From contig KV918860.1 of NCBI GenBank assembly GCA_002049455.2, positions 1 to 64,000 on the forward strand: a DNA stretch of 64,000 bases, in the 5' to 3' direction. A program made the position numbers and the translations under genes. Shown here one piece after another: positions 1 to 11,341 of the stretch. The notes under the pieces were generated by a model, which was not told the DNA's origin, searched no databases, and saw only the letters and a program-made list of their open reading frames with translations. Within the stretch, counting starts at the first letter, position 1. Each line of letters starts with the position of its first letter. Source of the stretch: Porphyra umbilicalis (taxonomy: Eukaryota > Rhodophyta > Bangiophyceae > Bangiales > Bangiaceae).

Positions 1-205
1 ATTTATTGTACTACACCGAACAAATTGTTGAAATTTGCATTGCTGGAGGACTGGATGCGATGGACTCGATGCCGTCAGCCGATGCACCCCCTTCACCAGC
101 GCGCCTCGGTCCTGGTGTCGCCCTCATCATCGCACGCAACGCTGCTCGCATGCAACCATCGCCCGCCGCCACCGCATCCAACCATCGTCATCCACACTGA
201 GCCAT

Positions 206-535
206 TTATTGGTCCCCATCCCCCCCCGCCAAAACCAAGTCCACCGTTTCATCAACAGCCCCACAGCCGTCCTCGGCCTCCAACCACCGTCGCACAGCGT
301 CCTCGCGGTCCGCCGTGCTCATACCTCCAAACTCCTCCGACAACGTGGTGTTTGTCATGAGGGCCACTAGGTCGGAAACGTCGGTGTGTGCGTTATCGGT
401 CACAGGCTGCACCTCATGCACCTGCCGCCACAACTCCGCCACCGCCTCTCTCGGTAGGACGTCAGCTTGTAGCCAGCAATTGTCCTTTAACAGCGGACAA
501 ATATGCAGTAAACTCTTGGTGGTGAGGTCTCGCAC
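206..535 (-). pseudogene. unknown protein fragment (110 codons)
   Basis: The minus strand holds an open frame of balanced composition (for example LLHICPLLKDNCWLQADV and VTDNAHTDVSDLVALMTN) ending just before a Gly/Asp-rich tail. There is no ATG at its head: the frame opens after a TAA near 560 and the first start-like codon is GTG. It therefore looks like an exon or a remnant rather than a whole gene. I do not recognise the family. The rest of 1-1230 shows no gene I can support; 780-1010 is a G-rich stretch of short degenerate repeats. Confidence 0.3.
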
Positions 536-870
536 ACCGACCGAATACTTCTCGGTTTGTTAAATACACCTGTGAAACGCAGGCTACTTCTGCAACGACC
601 CGCTGACATAATCGGGTAATGACTGTACCGGGGTGCGGCCCGGGGGGACCCCGGCGCGTCGCTGGGCACCGAAGCCCCCCCCCAGGACGCCTGTGGGGTA
701 CACAGCCAAGGGATCGCGTGTAGCTGTGGACGCTTCGCAGAGGAGGCCTGTGACACGTGCGGCGATGAGGAACCTCTAGGGATATGAGACACGGGGGGTT
801 GCTAAACACAAGACATTGGGCGGGCGTCGAGGGTGGAGCAGTGGGGAGGGAGGGGGGGAGGCGGGCGGGG

Positions 871-930
871 AAGGCTGCAGCCAAGGACAGAAACGTGGGG
901 AAGGCTGCAGCAAAGGACAGAGACGTGGGG
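871..930. repeat. two-copy 30-bp tandem repeat
   Basis: Two adjacent 30-bp units beginning AAGGCTGCAGC and ending ACGTGGGG differ at only a few bases. The G-rich sequence just downstream (about 967-1000) holds a second short repeat built on GGCGGACGGGCAG. No coding role is evident. Confidence 0.8.
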
Positions 931-1232
931 ACGGGGGCGCACGGGTGGGGGAGGCAGGGGGGGGGGGGCGGACGGGCAGGGGGCGGACGGGCAGAGGGCG
1001 GGTGTGTTACTGTTCTTCTCACAAAACTCGGACCTAGGAGCGTCAGCAAACTCACTGTTTCATTGGCTCAGGGCTCAGGGGGCGGTTCATGATGCCAAAG
1101 CAGATGTTGGGACGGGACCGTCTGCAACCAGCATCTGCCACCACACGTGCCACTGCCATATTCGCAGGCTACCGTATGAATACAAACTTCCGTGGTTAAA
1201 ACTTAGCCGCTGCCCCCCCTGTCGACAGCGGG

Positions 1233-1240
1233 TATAAATA
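1233..1240 (+). promoter_or_regulatory. TATA box of the AAA+ ATPase gene
   Basis: TATAAATA lies about 150 bases ahead of the ATG at 1391, in the right orientation and in an otherwise very GC-rich stretch. This fits a pol II core promoter with a 5' leader of roughly 120 bases. Confidence 0.65.
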
Positions 1241-1390
1241 CGGTCCGGTCGATGAGACTACTGCGACCGCCGCCGACGGGCGTCGCCGTCACACCGAGGC
1301 GCCCTAGTGCAAGACCGCGCGGCTCGCTCGGCGGCGCGCGGGGTGCGCGCGGTGCCGCCGCCCTGCCGTTTGCCCCCCGTCTGCAGCACC

Positions 1391-3543
1391 ATGTCTCCGC
1401 CGTCGCCCTCGCCGCGCGGCATGCCTCGGGGTGGTCGTTCCGCGCGGGACCGCGCGGCGCTTGCCACCGTGCGAGACGTGGCGTCGCGCTTGGACGGGCG
1501 CCTCCTCACCCTGCCGCCGGCGAGTGTCGCGAGCGCCGCCAACCGCGTGCCCCCCCCCCGCCCGTCGACGCAGGCGGCTCGCCAAGCGCGCCCGCACCGA
1601 CCGGTCAGTGTCGAGCGAAGCGACCAAGCGCCGCCGGCGGGGCGAGACCGGCGACATTGTGCCCGAGCCCGAGCCCCCCACCTCGCTCCCGGGAAAAACG
1701 GTGGCGGGCCACGACGCGCACGTGTCGCGGCTTCGCGAGTTGCTGGCGCTGCTCACCACCACGCCGCGCGGGGGAGGTGTCGGGCGGCCCCTGCCCTTTC
1801 CCCGGGGTGTGCTGCTGACCGGTCCGCCCGGGACGGGCAAGACGCTGAGCGTGCAGGTGCTCGCCTCGCAAGCGCGGGCGGCCAATGGTGGCGTCCCCGT
1901 GCCTCTGTACCTCATCCGCGGCGTCGAAATCCTCTCCAAGTACGTCGGCGAGGGCGAGCGCCGCCTGCGCCGCCTGTTTGACACTGCGACCGCGGCGGCC
2001 CCGTCCATCTTGTTTGCTGACGAAGTCGACGCCCTCGCGGCGACGCGGGACGACAACCGCGTTCACTCGCGGGTCGTGAACACCTTTCTCGCCTTGCTCG
2101 ACGGCTTTCGCTCGCGCGGTCGCGTGTTGGTCCTCGCCGCGACCATTCGGGCGGACCTGTTGGACTCGGCGTTTAGGCGTCCGGGGCAGATTGACTTGGA
2201 GCTCGACTTTCAGCTGCCCGACGCGTCCGACCGCCGGCAGCTCATGGCGTTGCACGCAGGCACGTCGGCAGACGAGACGGCGGTCTCGTACGTCGTCCGA
2301 CGCACAGACGGCTGGTCGGGAGCGGAAATCCGGGGCCTCGCCACCGAAACCGTGTGCTGCGCGTGGCGCCGGACCGACCCGCAGTGGCTCGAGGCGGTGG
2401 CGACCGTCACCACAGACCCGGCGACAGTCGGGGGTGGTGCGGGGGGGGGGGGGGGGGGGGGGGGCGCCGCCGCCGCCGCTCCCAGACGTGACGCACGCGG
2501 ACTGGGACGTGGCGCTGGATTCCCGAGCGCAGACCGCCCGGGCGGGGGTATCCCCGGCGCTGCACCGGCCGCTGCCGTTGCGCCTGAGCGCGCTCCTCGA
2601 ACCGACCGTGTCGGGGGTGGTGGGGGTCCTCGACATGCGCTTTCCGCGGGACAAACTGACCACCCCCGGCGCCGAGTGGGCCGCCCAGGCCGTGGGCGGG
2701 CCGACGTCGAGTGCGTCTGCCGCCGCCATGCTCGCCGCGTGGCCGGTCCTCCCGCACCGCCTCTGCATTGCGGGGCATGCGGGCATGTGGCAGTTGCTGG
2801 TTGGGGCTGCGGTGGTGTGCCACCTGCAGTCCCTGCCCGTGTTTGACGTCGGCTTCCTCTCCCTCACTGCGAGTGGCACCGACGGGCAGCTGCCGCTGCT
2901 GCTGTCCACGGTGGCGGCGGCCGTCCGCGTCGCGCCGTCGGTCCTGTACATGCCCGACGCCGAGATGTGGATGACCGAATCTGCCGCCGCCGCCGGCGGG
3001 CCGCCCACCGCGCTGCTGCGCAGCGTGCTGGCCCGCATCCCCGTCGACACGCCCGTGTTGGTGCTCGGCATTGCCAACGCGACCGAGGACGTGACGAACG
3101 CGTGGGCGCCGACGTGGTCGACGGTCGTGCGCATGGGCGGGGCGTCGGAGCAGCGGCGGCGGCAGTACTGGTGCCCGGTCGTCGACGCGCTCAAGGCGGT
3201 CGTGCGCAAGCACAAGACCGGCGTCGCGCGTGCCCGCGTCACCGAGTTGGACGTTGCGTTGGTCGGCGTGCACCTCACGCACGCACCCGTGGACGAGATG
3301 GAGCGCGTTTTTCAGCAGCTCCTCGACGCCCTCGCGAGCGTACACGAGGCAGCACCTGTGCCAAACGGGATCGACGCGTGGGTGGTGACGGTGTTGGCGG
3401 CCATCGACCAGCTGTCTGACAGCGGCGGCCGCACGTCCCTCGGTGGCGCACGTGCCGCTCGGTCGGCCTCGCACGCACCGGACGGTGTGGCTGCTGCCGC
3501 ATCTGTGGGGCACCGCGCCGGTAGCCGCGACACAAACGACTGA
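1391..3543 (+). CDS. ATAD2/Yta7-like AAA+ ATPase
   Basis: This is a nuclear chromatin AAA+ ATPase of the ATAD2/Yta7/Abo1 type, by family a histone-handling hexamer. The first AAA domain shows Walker A GPPGTGKT, the pore-loop region LSKYVGEGERRLRRLF, Walker B SILFADEVDAL, and VHSRVVNTFLALLDGF, which is diagnostic for the family. A second, degenerate AAA domain (about 2720-3070; LCIAGHAGMWQLL, SVLYMPDAEMWM, TPVLVLGIANA) also matches ATAD2, whose second domain is inactive. No bromodomain is seen. Sensor 1 reads ATIR instead of ATNR, and the arginine-finger segment reads RRPGQID instead of RRPGRFD. The ATG at 1391 starts a basic N-terminus. The frame changes at a C10 run (1550-1559) and at a G24 run (2441-2464), which could be assembly error. 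A basic tail in another frame ends near 3652 and could be the true C-terminus. Confidence 0.85.
2441..2464 (+). repeat. G24 homopolymer inside a coding region
   Basis: Twenty-four consecutive G sit between the two AAA domains, where the protein would otherwise be a Gly-rich linker. The reading frame differs on the two sides. Confidence 0.9.
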
Positions 3544-4726
3544 CGAGACGCCTGTCCCACCGTCGGACGAGGCGTCGACCGCGCCGACACCGCGAGCGGA
3601 GCGGGGCAAGCGCAGCACCCGTCCCGTTCGCCGCTGCAACATCATGCTATAGGGTGGGGGGGGGGGTGCGGCAGCCACAAACCGCCGCAGCCGAGCAGTG
3701 TGCGTCGACCGTCCATTGTTCCTGCGAGTGGGTGGTCCGTGGGCGTGGCACGGTGTGCCGACGTAGCGTGGATGCGATTCGCCGAGGTCGTCACGTGACA
3801 GTATGCCGGTACTGTACGGATCCCCGCGTATGTTTACACCGCTGTATACCGTCTGAGAAGGGAGATTTCCACGTCTTGGGTGTTTGTAATTCCTCTTTTG
3901 CAACAACTGTCAAACGAGATGTCGACAATCCGGCAACGCCTCGCCCGGTGTGGCGACACACGCCACTGCCAACGGTCGCGTGGTCTGTCCCGCTTGGCTG
4001 AACGCGTCTGGGCCCGCGCCAGGGGGTGTGCACAGGCGTCGCCTCTCCATCGCGTCGGCTGCCGCGCCCACGCGCCCATCCGCACGTGCGTGGCGTGCGG
4101 GCGCGCACGGGTGAGACCCCCTGGTCAGCCGTGATTCACTTCGCCCTGTGTCGTCCAAATGATTACGGGAGCAACCCCGTGCGGCCGATGCGGACAGACC
4201 ACACGAGTACTACATAAGAGAGGCGGGCTACAAGCTACTCACAGAGACCTCGGGCTGACCCTGCCCTTTCCCCGGCGCAGTGGCGCTTCACTGGGGGTGG
4301 GACGCAAATGTCATTGCTGGCAATGGGGACCCACTTTGGAATCTGAAATCGGCCTGTGCGTGGTCACCAGGGCCGATTTCTTCTTCGAGCCCATGTGGAT
4401 TAATTTTCCGGGCCGACGGGGGTGTATTGCTTTACAGCGTTAGAAGCGTCTCAACGCGATGAAGAATGCCCCGCCGTGGCCGTCGAGCTCACCGCACCGG
4501 AAGTGTGCTGCACATGACCTGGTGGAATGCGGCCGCGGCGCACTCCACATCGGCATGTGGGGGATGGAAGCCAGTCCTCCTCTGCGACCATGGCATCGTT
4601 TGCACCCCCCCCCCACCCCCCCGGCCACCGCCACCGCCACCGCCCCCGCCCCCGCCGCCGCCGCCGGCCTTGGCGCTGCCGCTCGCCGCGGCAGAATAGT
4701 CACGCGATCGCGACGTCACCGCCTCC
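3544..4726. other. stretch without a supported gene
   Basis: Beyond the possible alternative tail of the ATPase (to about 3652) I see no gene. A G-rich run stands at 3654-3667. A CCGCCA/CCGCCC simple repeat lies at about 4610-4670. Reading frames here have shadow-like composition. Confidence 0.5.
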
Positions 4727-6571
4727 TCAACAAGCAATAAGCTTGCAAGGCAGAAGGTGACGGGGGCGCTCGGCGGCCCGTGCAATGCCACGCAAAAGAG
4801 TCTCATCCCTCCTGGCCCACGCGACAAAGTCGGGCCCGCGCACTCGCTCTATAAACGACGGCAGCATCATGAGGTCCTCCGACAGCTTGTTACACAGATG
4901 CTCTCGTCCCGCGGCGTCAGCCGCGTACGGGATGGCCCCCCCCAGGACAGCGTCCACGCTATCCGCAGACGGCAGCACCTACGCGATGGCCGTGTCTTCA
5001 ACCGCAGCCTGCAGCAATGAGACCCCGCAGCCAGCCTCGTCAGCGCCCATCACGTGGAAGTCCCCACCGGCCATAGACGCGTTCTCTTCCCCATATCGTC
5101 ATCGTCCTCGTCTGATTCGGATGTCCCGGCGGCAAGCTACTTCATTGCCTTGGAAGCGACGCCGCTGACAGCAGACATCAGACCGCACACACACATACAG
5201 ATACGGCGCTGTGCCCCACAGTGCGAGGCCGCACGGTGTTCGGCCTCACGCTCTTGCTTCAGCGTCCGTTCCATGCTCAGCTACAAATTATGAGTGTTGT
5301 CCTTCTTCAAGGGGTCCGGTTCGGCATCAAGGGACAGGAGCAGGGGCACAACCCCGACCAACTCGAGCAGCGCTGCCGCCGCCGTGTCTGACGCCATCGC
5401 AGCCGCCTGCTTGGGACTTTGCGGTTCATCTCCGCAATCGTTCCCTCAATGTTGTCGTGACAGACCATCGCAAGCGTGGGAAACGCCTGACCGACGGACT
5501 GACGCACATGCGACAGGGATGCATCCACCAAGAGGTTGAGCACCCACGCTTTCTTGGTCTCGGGGTCTAAGGGCTTGAGTGCGGCGTACATCGGCGCCAA
5601 GAGGGAGAAAGACAGCTGCAAGACAGCCGCGGCACGTTCCCGCTCGTCAGCGGGATGGACGCCGATGGCACGGCGCCAGGACACGGTGAGGACCTGGATG
5701 AGCTGGAGCATGACGACGACACCGCTGCTGACGTCACAGTCGTCGCTAAGGATGCGCGGCACCGCCACCACCATGGCGCACAACCGTTCAAACTCGTGCA
5801 GGTACATAGCCCCCAAGTTGCGGCGGCCTAACAGCTTGTCAATCTTGGTGCGCGCAATGTCCATGAAGGCCGGGGTGAGCAGCGCCAACAAAAAGTCCAT
5901 CAGGCACTTGGATACTTTGCCGACGCTGCGGAGGACCGGCGCCTGGATGCCACAAGGGATGTTTCCTAGCAGCGGGCAGCCGCGCTGCCCACCTATGCGG
6001 CGGAGCAGCACGCGATACGCGTCAGAGAGCGGCGCTGGTCATCGATGTGCAGCAGAGCCGCATGGCGACGCTTCACCATCGTTTGCAGGACGCGCGCGAC
6101 CCGTGGTCGAGAGGTGAATGGACCAACCAGGAGAACCGGTCTTTTATAGCGCGCGTCCGCCGCTTTCAAGGCTAGCCGCCGATGCCCTGCCCGGGAGGCA
6201 TGTTTGCAAAGACGTTCAAAACCCGCGTCGTCTACCAGTGTCGCAACCACTCCCGGGCGATGGTCGAGGCTTGCGTCACCGTGCCATTCGTCCTGCCTAC
6301 TCCGTCAAAAAGACCGTTCAAGGCCCGTCAGCGCAAGGCGACCGTACTGCCTGCCCCTCGCAAGAAAGCGTTCAATGCCCCCAGGAGCAAGGCGACAGAG
6401 GTGACGGATGAGGCAGGGGAGACGGCCCTGTAGGACGAGGGGAATACGGGCGTGTCTGAGGGGGACCCGCCCAGCACCCTCACAAACAGTGGCGGCAGGC
6501 TGCTGGCACTGCCAGGTCTTTAAGACTCTATCGCCGCTCGCACCGCTACCGTCCAGTCCTATATGTCGCAC
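4727..6571 (-). pseudogene. decayed gene of unknown family
   Basis: Read from 6571 down to 4727, several blocks of protein-like sequence follow one another in changing frames. They are a Cys/His-bearing block (CLIRHLCRL, 6305-6571), a block at 5993-6250 (VATLVDDAGFERLCKHASRA), a long block 5440-6011 (ARTKIDKLLGRRNLGAMYL, ILSDDCDVSSGVVVML, MVCHDNIEGTIAEMNR), then ALLELVGVVPLLLSLDAEPD (about 5300-5400), and LMMLPSFIERVRGPDFVAW (4727-4978). Frame changes near 5440 and a TAG near 4980 show decay or unseen introns. The HDNI motif resembles the YDN motif of DUF6589-type transposon proteins, but that match is weak. I do not assign a function. Confidence 0.45.
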
Positions 6572-7814
6572 TGTTTGTCATTTTTGATCGCTGCACCGAG
6601 TACGTCGCCGGGCGTTTTGTTTGCTCTGCTTTGTCTTGCTGGTGTGTGCTCGTTGTGCGCCAGACGGGTGGACGGGGCACGGCGACGAGTGGGGCTCGTA
6701 TGGAGTGCGGGGTTTTGCCCTTGTCAGGCGGCTCGGCACCTCCTACTGAACGGCAACCCTTCTTCGTGCTCTCTGAATCGGTTTTCCCCTCCCGCGCTTT
6801 GTTTTCAACAACCAGTCCGCCGCGCCATCGACGACAACACCGCCAGGGAGCTGCTTTGGGCGGCCCAACTTCATCGTCAGCTGCTGCTTGACGGGCGGGG
6901 GGGCTCAGTCGTCTTTGCTGCGACCGCTACTGACGACCTGGACGCCCTTGAGGTGGCGGCTGCGCTTGTCGTCAAGGGGGTGGCGACCTGCAGCGGCATC
7001 TCCGAGGCTGTCGTGTCGTTGCGCGCTCACGCGCCCGACGTCAGGCTGATCTGTAGGCGCGTCACCTCTATCGCCGACATGCAAATGCAGTTGACCCAGA
7101 GGCTGCGGCGGGACACCTCGTCGCTCCAAAAATTGACCACCGCGTTGGCGGTGGGAGCCAGGGACACCTTCCGGCTTCGAAAGGCCATCAGCCGCGTAAA
7201 GGCTCGCATCCGCAAGCTGGATACCGACCTCGGGAGGATTCGTGAAGTCGCCGACAAGGCCACCATGAAGCTGGGTCAACGTGAGCACATCATCAACCAC
7301 CTCTGCGCGACTGCCCGTAACGCTTTCTGCCGCACCCAGTGGCGCATGGGTTTCGCCCAAGGGATGCGGAAGGGTGATAGCGGCGAGCGTCATGTCGAGT
7401 GGATCGACGGGGCAGGACGCGACTGCCGAGCCGCCGGTGCTGCCATCGCCGTCTGCACCCTGGCGCCGACGGAGGTGCCCTCCCTCGGCCAGCACGTGCG
7501 GCACAATATGCTCGTGTCGCGAGTCGCCGCCGAGGCGACGCGGTCGGTTAGGATCGAGCTGCTGCTCGCGTCGGGGTGCCGCCGTCGCCGTCTGCACCCT
7601 GGCACTGACGGAGGTGCCCTCCCTCGGCCAGCACAAGCGACACAATATGCGCGTGTCACGAGCCGCCGCCGAGGCGACGCGGTCGGATGGGACCGAGCTG
7701 CTGCTCGCGTCGGAGACGCAGTACCTGACACTGGAGGACTGTGCGAGGTCGGGGCAACAGGCTTCCGTAAGTTATATTTCCTGGCCTTTAGGACAGGGTA
7801 CTCTTAAAGTGTAG
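6563..7814 (+). CDS. hypothetical coiled-coil protein, 3' end rearranged
   Basis: An ATG at 6563 opens a 414-codon frame. The part from about 6825 to 7330 is convincingly coding: an alpha-helical block (ARELLWAAQLHRQLLLD), then a coiled coil (LTQRLRRDTSSLQKLTTAL, RKAISRVKARIRKLDTDLGR, KATMKLGQREHIINHL). The first 85 residues are Cys-rich and less convincing. A spliced start is possible: GTACGT at 6600 and a pyrimidine-rich AG at about 6824 would remove most of them. A 139-bp tandem duplication (from about 7440) is not a multiple of three, so the second copy is read in a shifted frame. The second copy read in its own frame ends at 7814, sooner than expected of a designed fusion. No known family is recognised, and no membrane segment is clear. 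Confidence 0.5.
7440..7717 (+). repeat. 139-bp tandem duplication inside a gene
   Basis: The segment with CGCCGTCTGCACCCTGG, GGAGGTGCCCTCCCTCGG and GAGCTGCTGCTCGCGTCGG occurs twice, offset by 139 bases, with roughly 90% identity. Each copy encodes EVPSLGQHxRHNMxVSRxAA, but in different frames, so the duplication breaks the original reading frame. Confidence 0.9.
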
Positions 7815-8009
7815 TGATGCACACATATGCTTAGATCGTGGGACTTGCTCTCCGTTTCAGAGGTGACAGTCTGCATTCATTTTCTCGGCCTGTCGTGCTC
7901 TGCTGTTTTTTGTCGGACATACGGAAAGCACTCACCGCCTGTCAGGCAAAGCATTGGTCCCGGCCGAGGTGAGAGTGAGCTGGACAGTGTCCGCACCACG
8001 GCCGGAGCA

Positions 8010-8402
8010 CCACCCCCCCCAAGCTGGAATGCAGGGACGTTTGTGATTGGCCAAGAGGAGCAACAACAGTGCATGTAGTCCCATCTTTACAGAATGTGCC
8101 CGTACGGCCCGCAAACGCACAATCGGCGCACTCGTTTTTCTGAGATTATTTGAGAATCCTGAAGAAAATCTCGATAACTCACTGCTCTGAGCTACTGTAC
8201 CATACGAGACGACTGAGAAAGGAAGAATACCTCAAGAAAACGGAGAATCTCGATTTTGCACGAACCTGGCGGTTGGAGAGCCAATGGCGCGTCGAAGATA
8301 CGCACTCAGCAGCTGTTTGATGCTGTTCTGGACCAGTGGTTGGCCTGTTTTACAAAGCAGTCCCGGTCTGGGCCGATGAGGACAAAATTTAGGGATCAAC
8401 AT
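8010..8402. mobile_element. decayed TA-type MITE (copy e)
   Basis: The inner part (ATCTTTACAGAATGTGCCCG, then TCGTTTTTCTG, GAGAGCCAATGG) and the right end (GATGAGGACAAAATTTAGGGATCAAC followed by TA) match the MITE at 60930-61370. The left terminal repeat is no longer clear. This is an older copy of the same family. Confidence 0.7.
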
Positions 8403-8408
8403 TACATT

Positions 8409-9380
8409 GAGGGAGAATGTCTTTTCGATGCTGTCATAGAATTCCCAGCTTCGTCACTGTTATGGCGGCTAGTCGTCCTGTCCCTTTGCTCTTGTGACCA
8501 CCATGGCGTTGGGTCCCTTTTTTCTTACCGAGTTGTCGCTGTGTCTTTTTCTCTTCTCCAGTTGTCGCGTCCCCATTGTCGGTCCCCATTTGATATCTTC
8601 ATCTTTGTCGTATGGTTCTCAGTATAAAACGATGGTCAGCAAAGCAAACAAGCACAGCACCCGGCGCGCCGCCACACGCAGGGGGAGGTCGACAGCGGAG
8701 GCCGCCAGATGCCTCAAGAAATGAACAAGAGATGAGTAAACACTCCGGCAGGGGCCGGGGGGGGGAACGGGGAAGGACGTGAAACGCATGGAGGAAAAAA
8801 AACGAACGTCCGTACAGCGCGACTTGCATGGCGTGCGGATGGGGGGAGGGAGGGGGGCAAAGAATGGGGCAGATGCGGCGCGCGGGCGCATAGAAAGGGG
8901 GAGGGCGAGGGGCAAAAAAAGGGGCGGATGCGGAGCGCGGGCCCGAAGAAGGTGCGGATGCGGCGCGCGCGTCGAAGAGAGAGCATGGCGGTGCGGTGAC
9001 GACGATGGAGTGGTGGTGTGAAAGGCCCGACGGAGGGGCCAGATGACAAGATGGCGAAACGACGTAAGAGAGCGGAGAGGCAGTGCAGTCGCGCTGCTGA
9101 CCATTTCTGGGCCTTGGTGTGGAGTGTATACTGTACAGTGGGGGTTCCCCGAAGGCATCTGTAAACGCTTTTGGCGGAATCTGTAATCGCTTGCGTGTGT
9201 AATCCATCTGGACCAGAGCGATCGTGAGCCATCGAATGCTGAAACGTGGATATTCTTGATTGGGCGTGCAGATGGGACCATCCAATTAAATGGCCTACAG
9301 GGTGACCATCAAATCGACTAGGGCCATCCATTCTATGCAACGTGGCTGCCTGAGCGTTGAGAACACGAATGGATCCCTAC
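8409..9380. other. stretch without a supported gene
   Basis: A TATAAAA stands at 8623-8629 but no convincing gene follows it on the plus strand. From 8750 to 9000 the plus strand is purine-rich with short degenerate repeats (GGGGGAGGGAGGGG, GGCGGATGCGG), which creates long spurious frames on the minus strand. Confidence 0.5.
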
Positions 9381-10693
9381 TAGGGGTGTCCAATCGGATG
9401 GCCGAGCGGAACCGATCGATTCGATTTTTACAAAGCAATCATCGGTTTTCAACCGATTTCGTTCACGATGCCGCCGCCCGCACGCCTGCACTCAGGTGTC
9501 CATAGGGTGCTCCCGCGGTGTCGAGAGGCAAGTGTGGGGTTGACCTGCGCTCTCGGGTCTGTTAGAGGCCCCGTCCAGGCCTGCACTCACATCTGCTCAA
9601 GCGCCATGCACTCTCCCCGTACCCGACCTCCTTTCTCTCTCCCTCCCCCATCCCCTCCCTCCCCGACGTTCCTCCCCGACGATCCCCCGCGTCTTTCGTG
9701 CGACAATACCGCGTCGGTCACCTCCCTGTGGGGATACATGCAGCACCACTCATTTTTTTTCGCCATCATCCATGCCCTTGTCGTCGACGTGCCGTCGGGT
9801 TGCTTTCTTACGGCAACGATCGTGGCCACTGAGCGCCTGGTTTCCTTTTCGCATTGCTTGAGCACCGCACCGCGGTTCTGGTACGCTCTATGGGAGGATG
9901 TTACTTGCGGGACTCGGCTTTGGCTGTCCGGCTCCTTTTCTTCTGTTGAGTGCCTGTCTGTCTACGGGAGCCGGGTGTCAGGGTATAGCAGCGTGCACTG
10001 CGTTCATTATCTGTTCGTTTTTCTAAATATGATGCGCCCGCCTGCACTCGACATGTACCTGTCTTCTTCTGGTCTTGTTCCTGCTTGTCCTTCAATCCCT
10101 CCTCAATGTGCCCTCTTGCCAGGTCTGTACAAGATGTTTGAGTGCATGCCGTACGTGGCGAAGGTCGTTGGGAGCGAGTGTCGCTGGTCTGGACAACTGC
10201 CCCATCAGAGACCGGTGGGGCGGTACCGGCATGTGCTGGCAGCGGGGGGCATACCGGAGACAAGGGAGCAACCACTGAGGTCGACGAAGGATCAGGGGGT
10301 GAGGTGGTGTCCGCGTGGGCGGTGGTAGTGAGATGTGGGGTGACCATGGCCGGCGGGGCTCGTGGAGTGGATCACTCCCGAGAGGACTGGCGCGACGTCA
10401 GCGCGGGAAAGCGGCCAGAACGACAGCAGGCGACGAGTCCAGACTGCCAGACGTTTGGACTGGTGAGTTTGAAACCGCCAGTCTGTTGAACTGTTTGAGG
10501 AAAAACGGCTATAGATGTTGGAGCTGATCCATTGCACACGCACAATTGAAGGATCCTTTCGGATTTACATGCATTTAAATACCAAATCGGAACTGCCGAT
10601 TTTCGTCTCACGGTACCGGTTTTAAACCGATCGCCATTTTCGGGCCAATCAACCGATTTGAACCGATTTCAATCAACCAGTTGGACACCCCTA
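9381..10693. mobile_element. non-autonomous hAT-type DNA transposon
   Basis: The ends are inverted: TAGGGGTGTCCAA on the left and TTGGACACCCCTA on the right. They are flanked by an 8-bp target duplication, ATCCCTAC at 9373-9380 and TTCCCTAC at 10694-10701 (7 of 8 match). An 8-bp duplication together with TAGGGGTG-type ends is the hAT signature. Both subterminal regions are rich in AACCGATT/AATCGGTT motifs, likely transposase binding sites. I see no BED zinc finger and no hAT dimerisation domain in any frame, so the 1.3-kb element appears non-autonomous. The long plus-strand frame inside it has shadow-like composition. Confidence 0.85.
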
Positions 10694-10701
10694 TTCCCTA
10701 C

Positions 10702-11341
10702 TAGAAGCTTGGCTAATGATGCTGTAATATTTACTGCGACATCTCTTCGGTGGGGTTTGGCGTGCCGCTGTCTTCTGAGGTCTCCACCCTCCGTCCTCGT
10801 CATTCAAATCGCTTCCAGTGGTGGCGCTTCCCAACCTTGACGCAGATCATGGCGGCGTCCTCGTCATCGCGAGCACATCACCATGGCTGGGTGCGCCGTG
10901 GTATGGGTCGCCGAACACCAATGAACTGCGCCGTTGGATCATGCACCACTCCTCTTTCCCCCAAATTGCGGCAGGGAGCAAGGCGCGCCGCGAGGCGGGA
11001 CCTCCCAGTGGCCACAGACCCCGAACGCCCAGATTCCAGCCCAATGGTGGGGGCGGGATCCACACGATGACAAGTGAGCGGAAGTCGACGATCACGGATA
11101 CCGCCGCGACCGCTCTCCGGCCGCACCGTCTCTATCCGCACTACACATACAGGTCAGCATTCCATCCCCTGTCTCTCATCCCCGCTCACCACTCCCACCC
11201 CACGACGGCACGAGAGGTCCCAGATAGTCTGTCGGCCCCAACTCTGCTCCTGCACCCCGCCCTGCCCCCTCCCGGCCGAAGTCATTTGAACAGTTGCGGA
11301 GCTCTTCCGCCGTCACGGTCGCCGCGCCGCGCTCCACCGCA
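10702..11341. other. 5' flank of the M13 gene
   Basis: No gene is supported. The 150 bases before the ATG at 11342 are C-rich with CTCTCATCCC-type pyrimidine stretches, plausible as a 5' leader. No TATA box is visible. Confidence 0.4.

Noticed and set aside
3075-3652. A bromodomain at the end of the ATAD2-like protein
   Set aside because: None of the three frames shows the ZA-loop pattern or the conserved Asn; only an Ala/Arg-rich or basic tail is present.
7767-7791. A 25-base mini-intron (GTAAGT...TTTAG) at the end of the coiled-coil gene
   Set aside because: The one well-supported intron is 645 bp, and the frame stays open without removing this segment.
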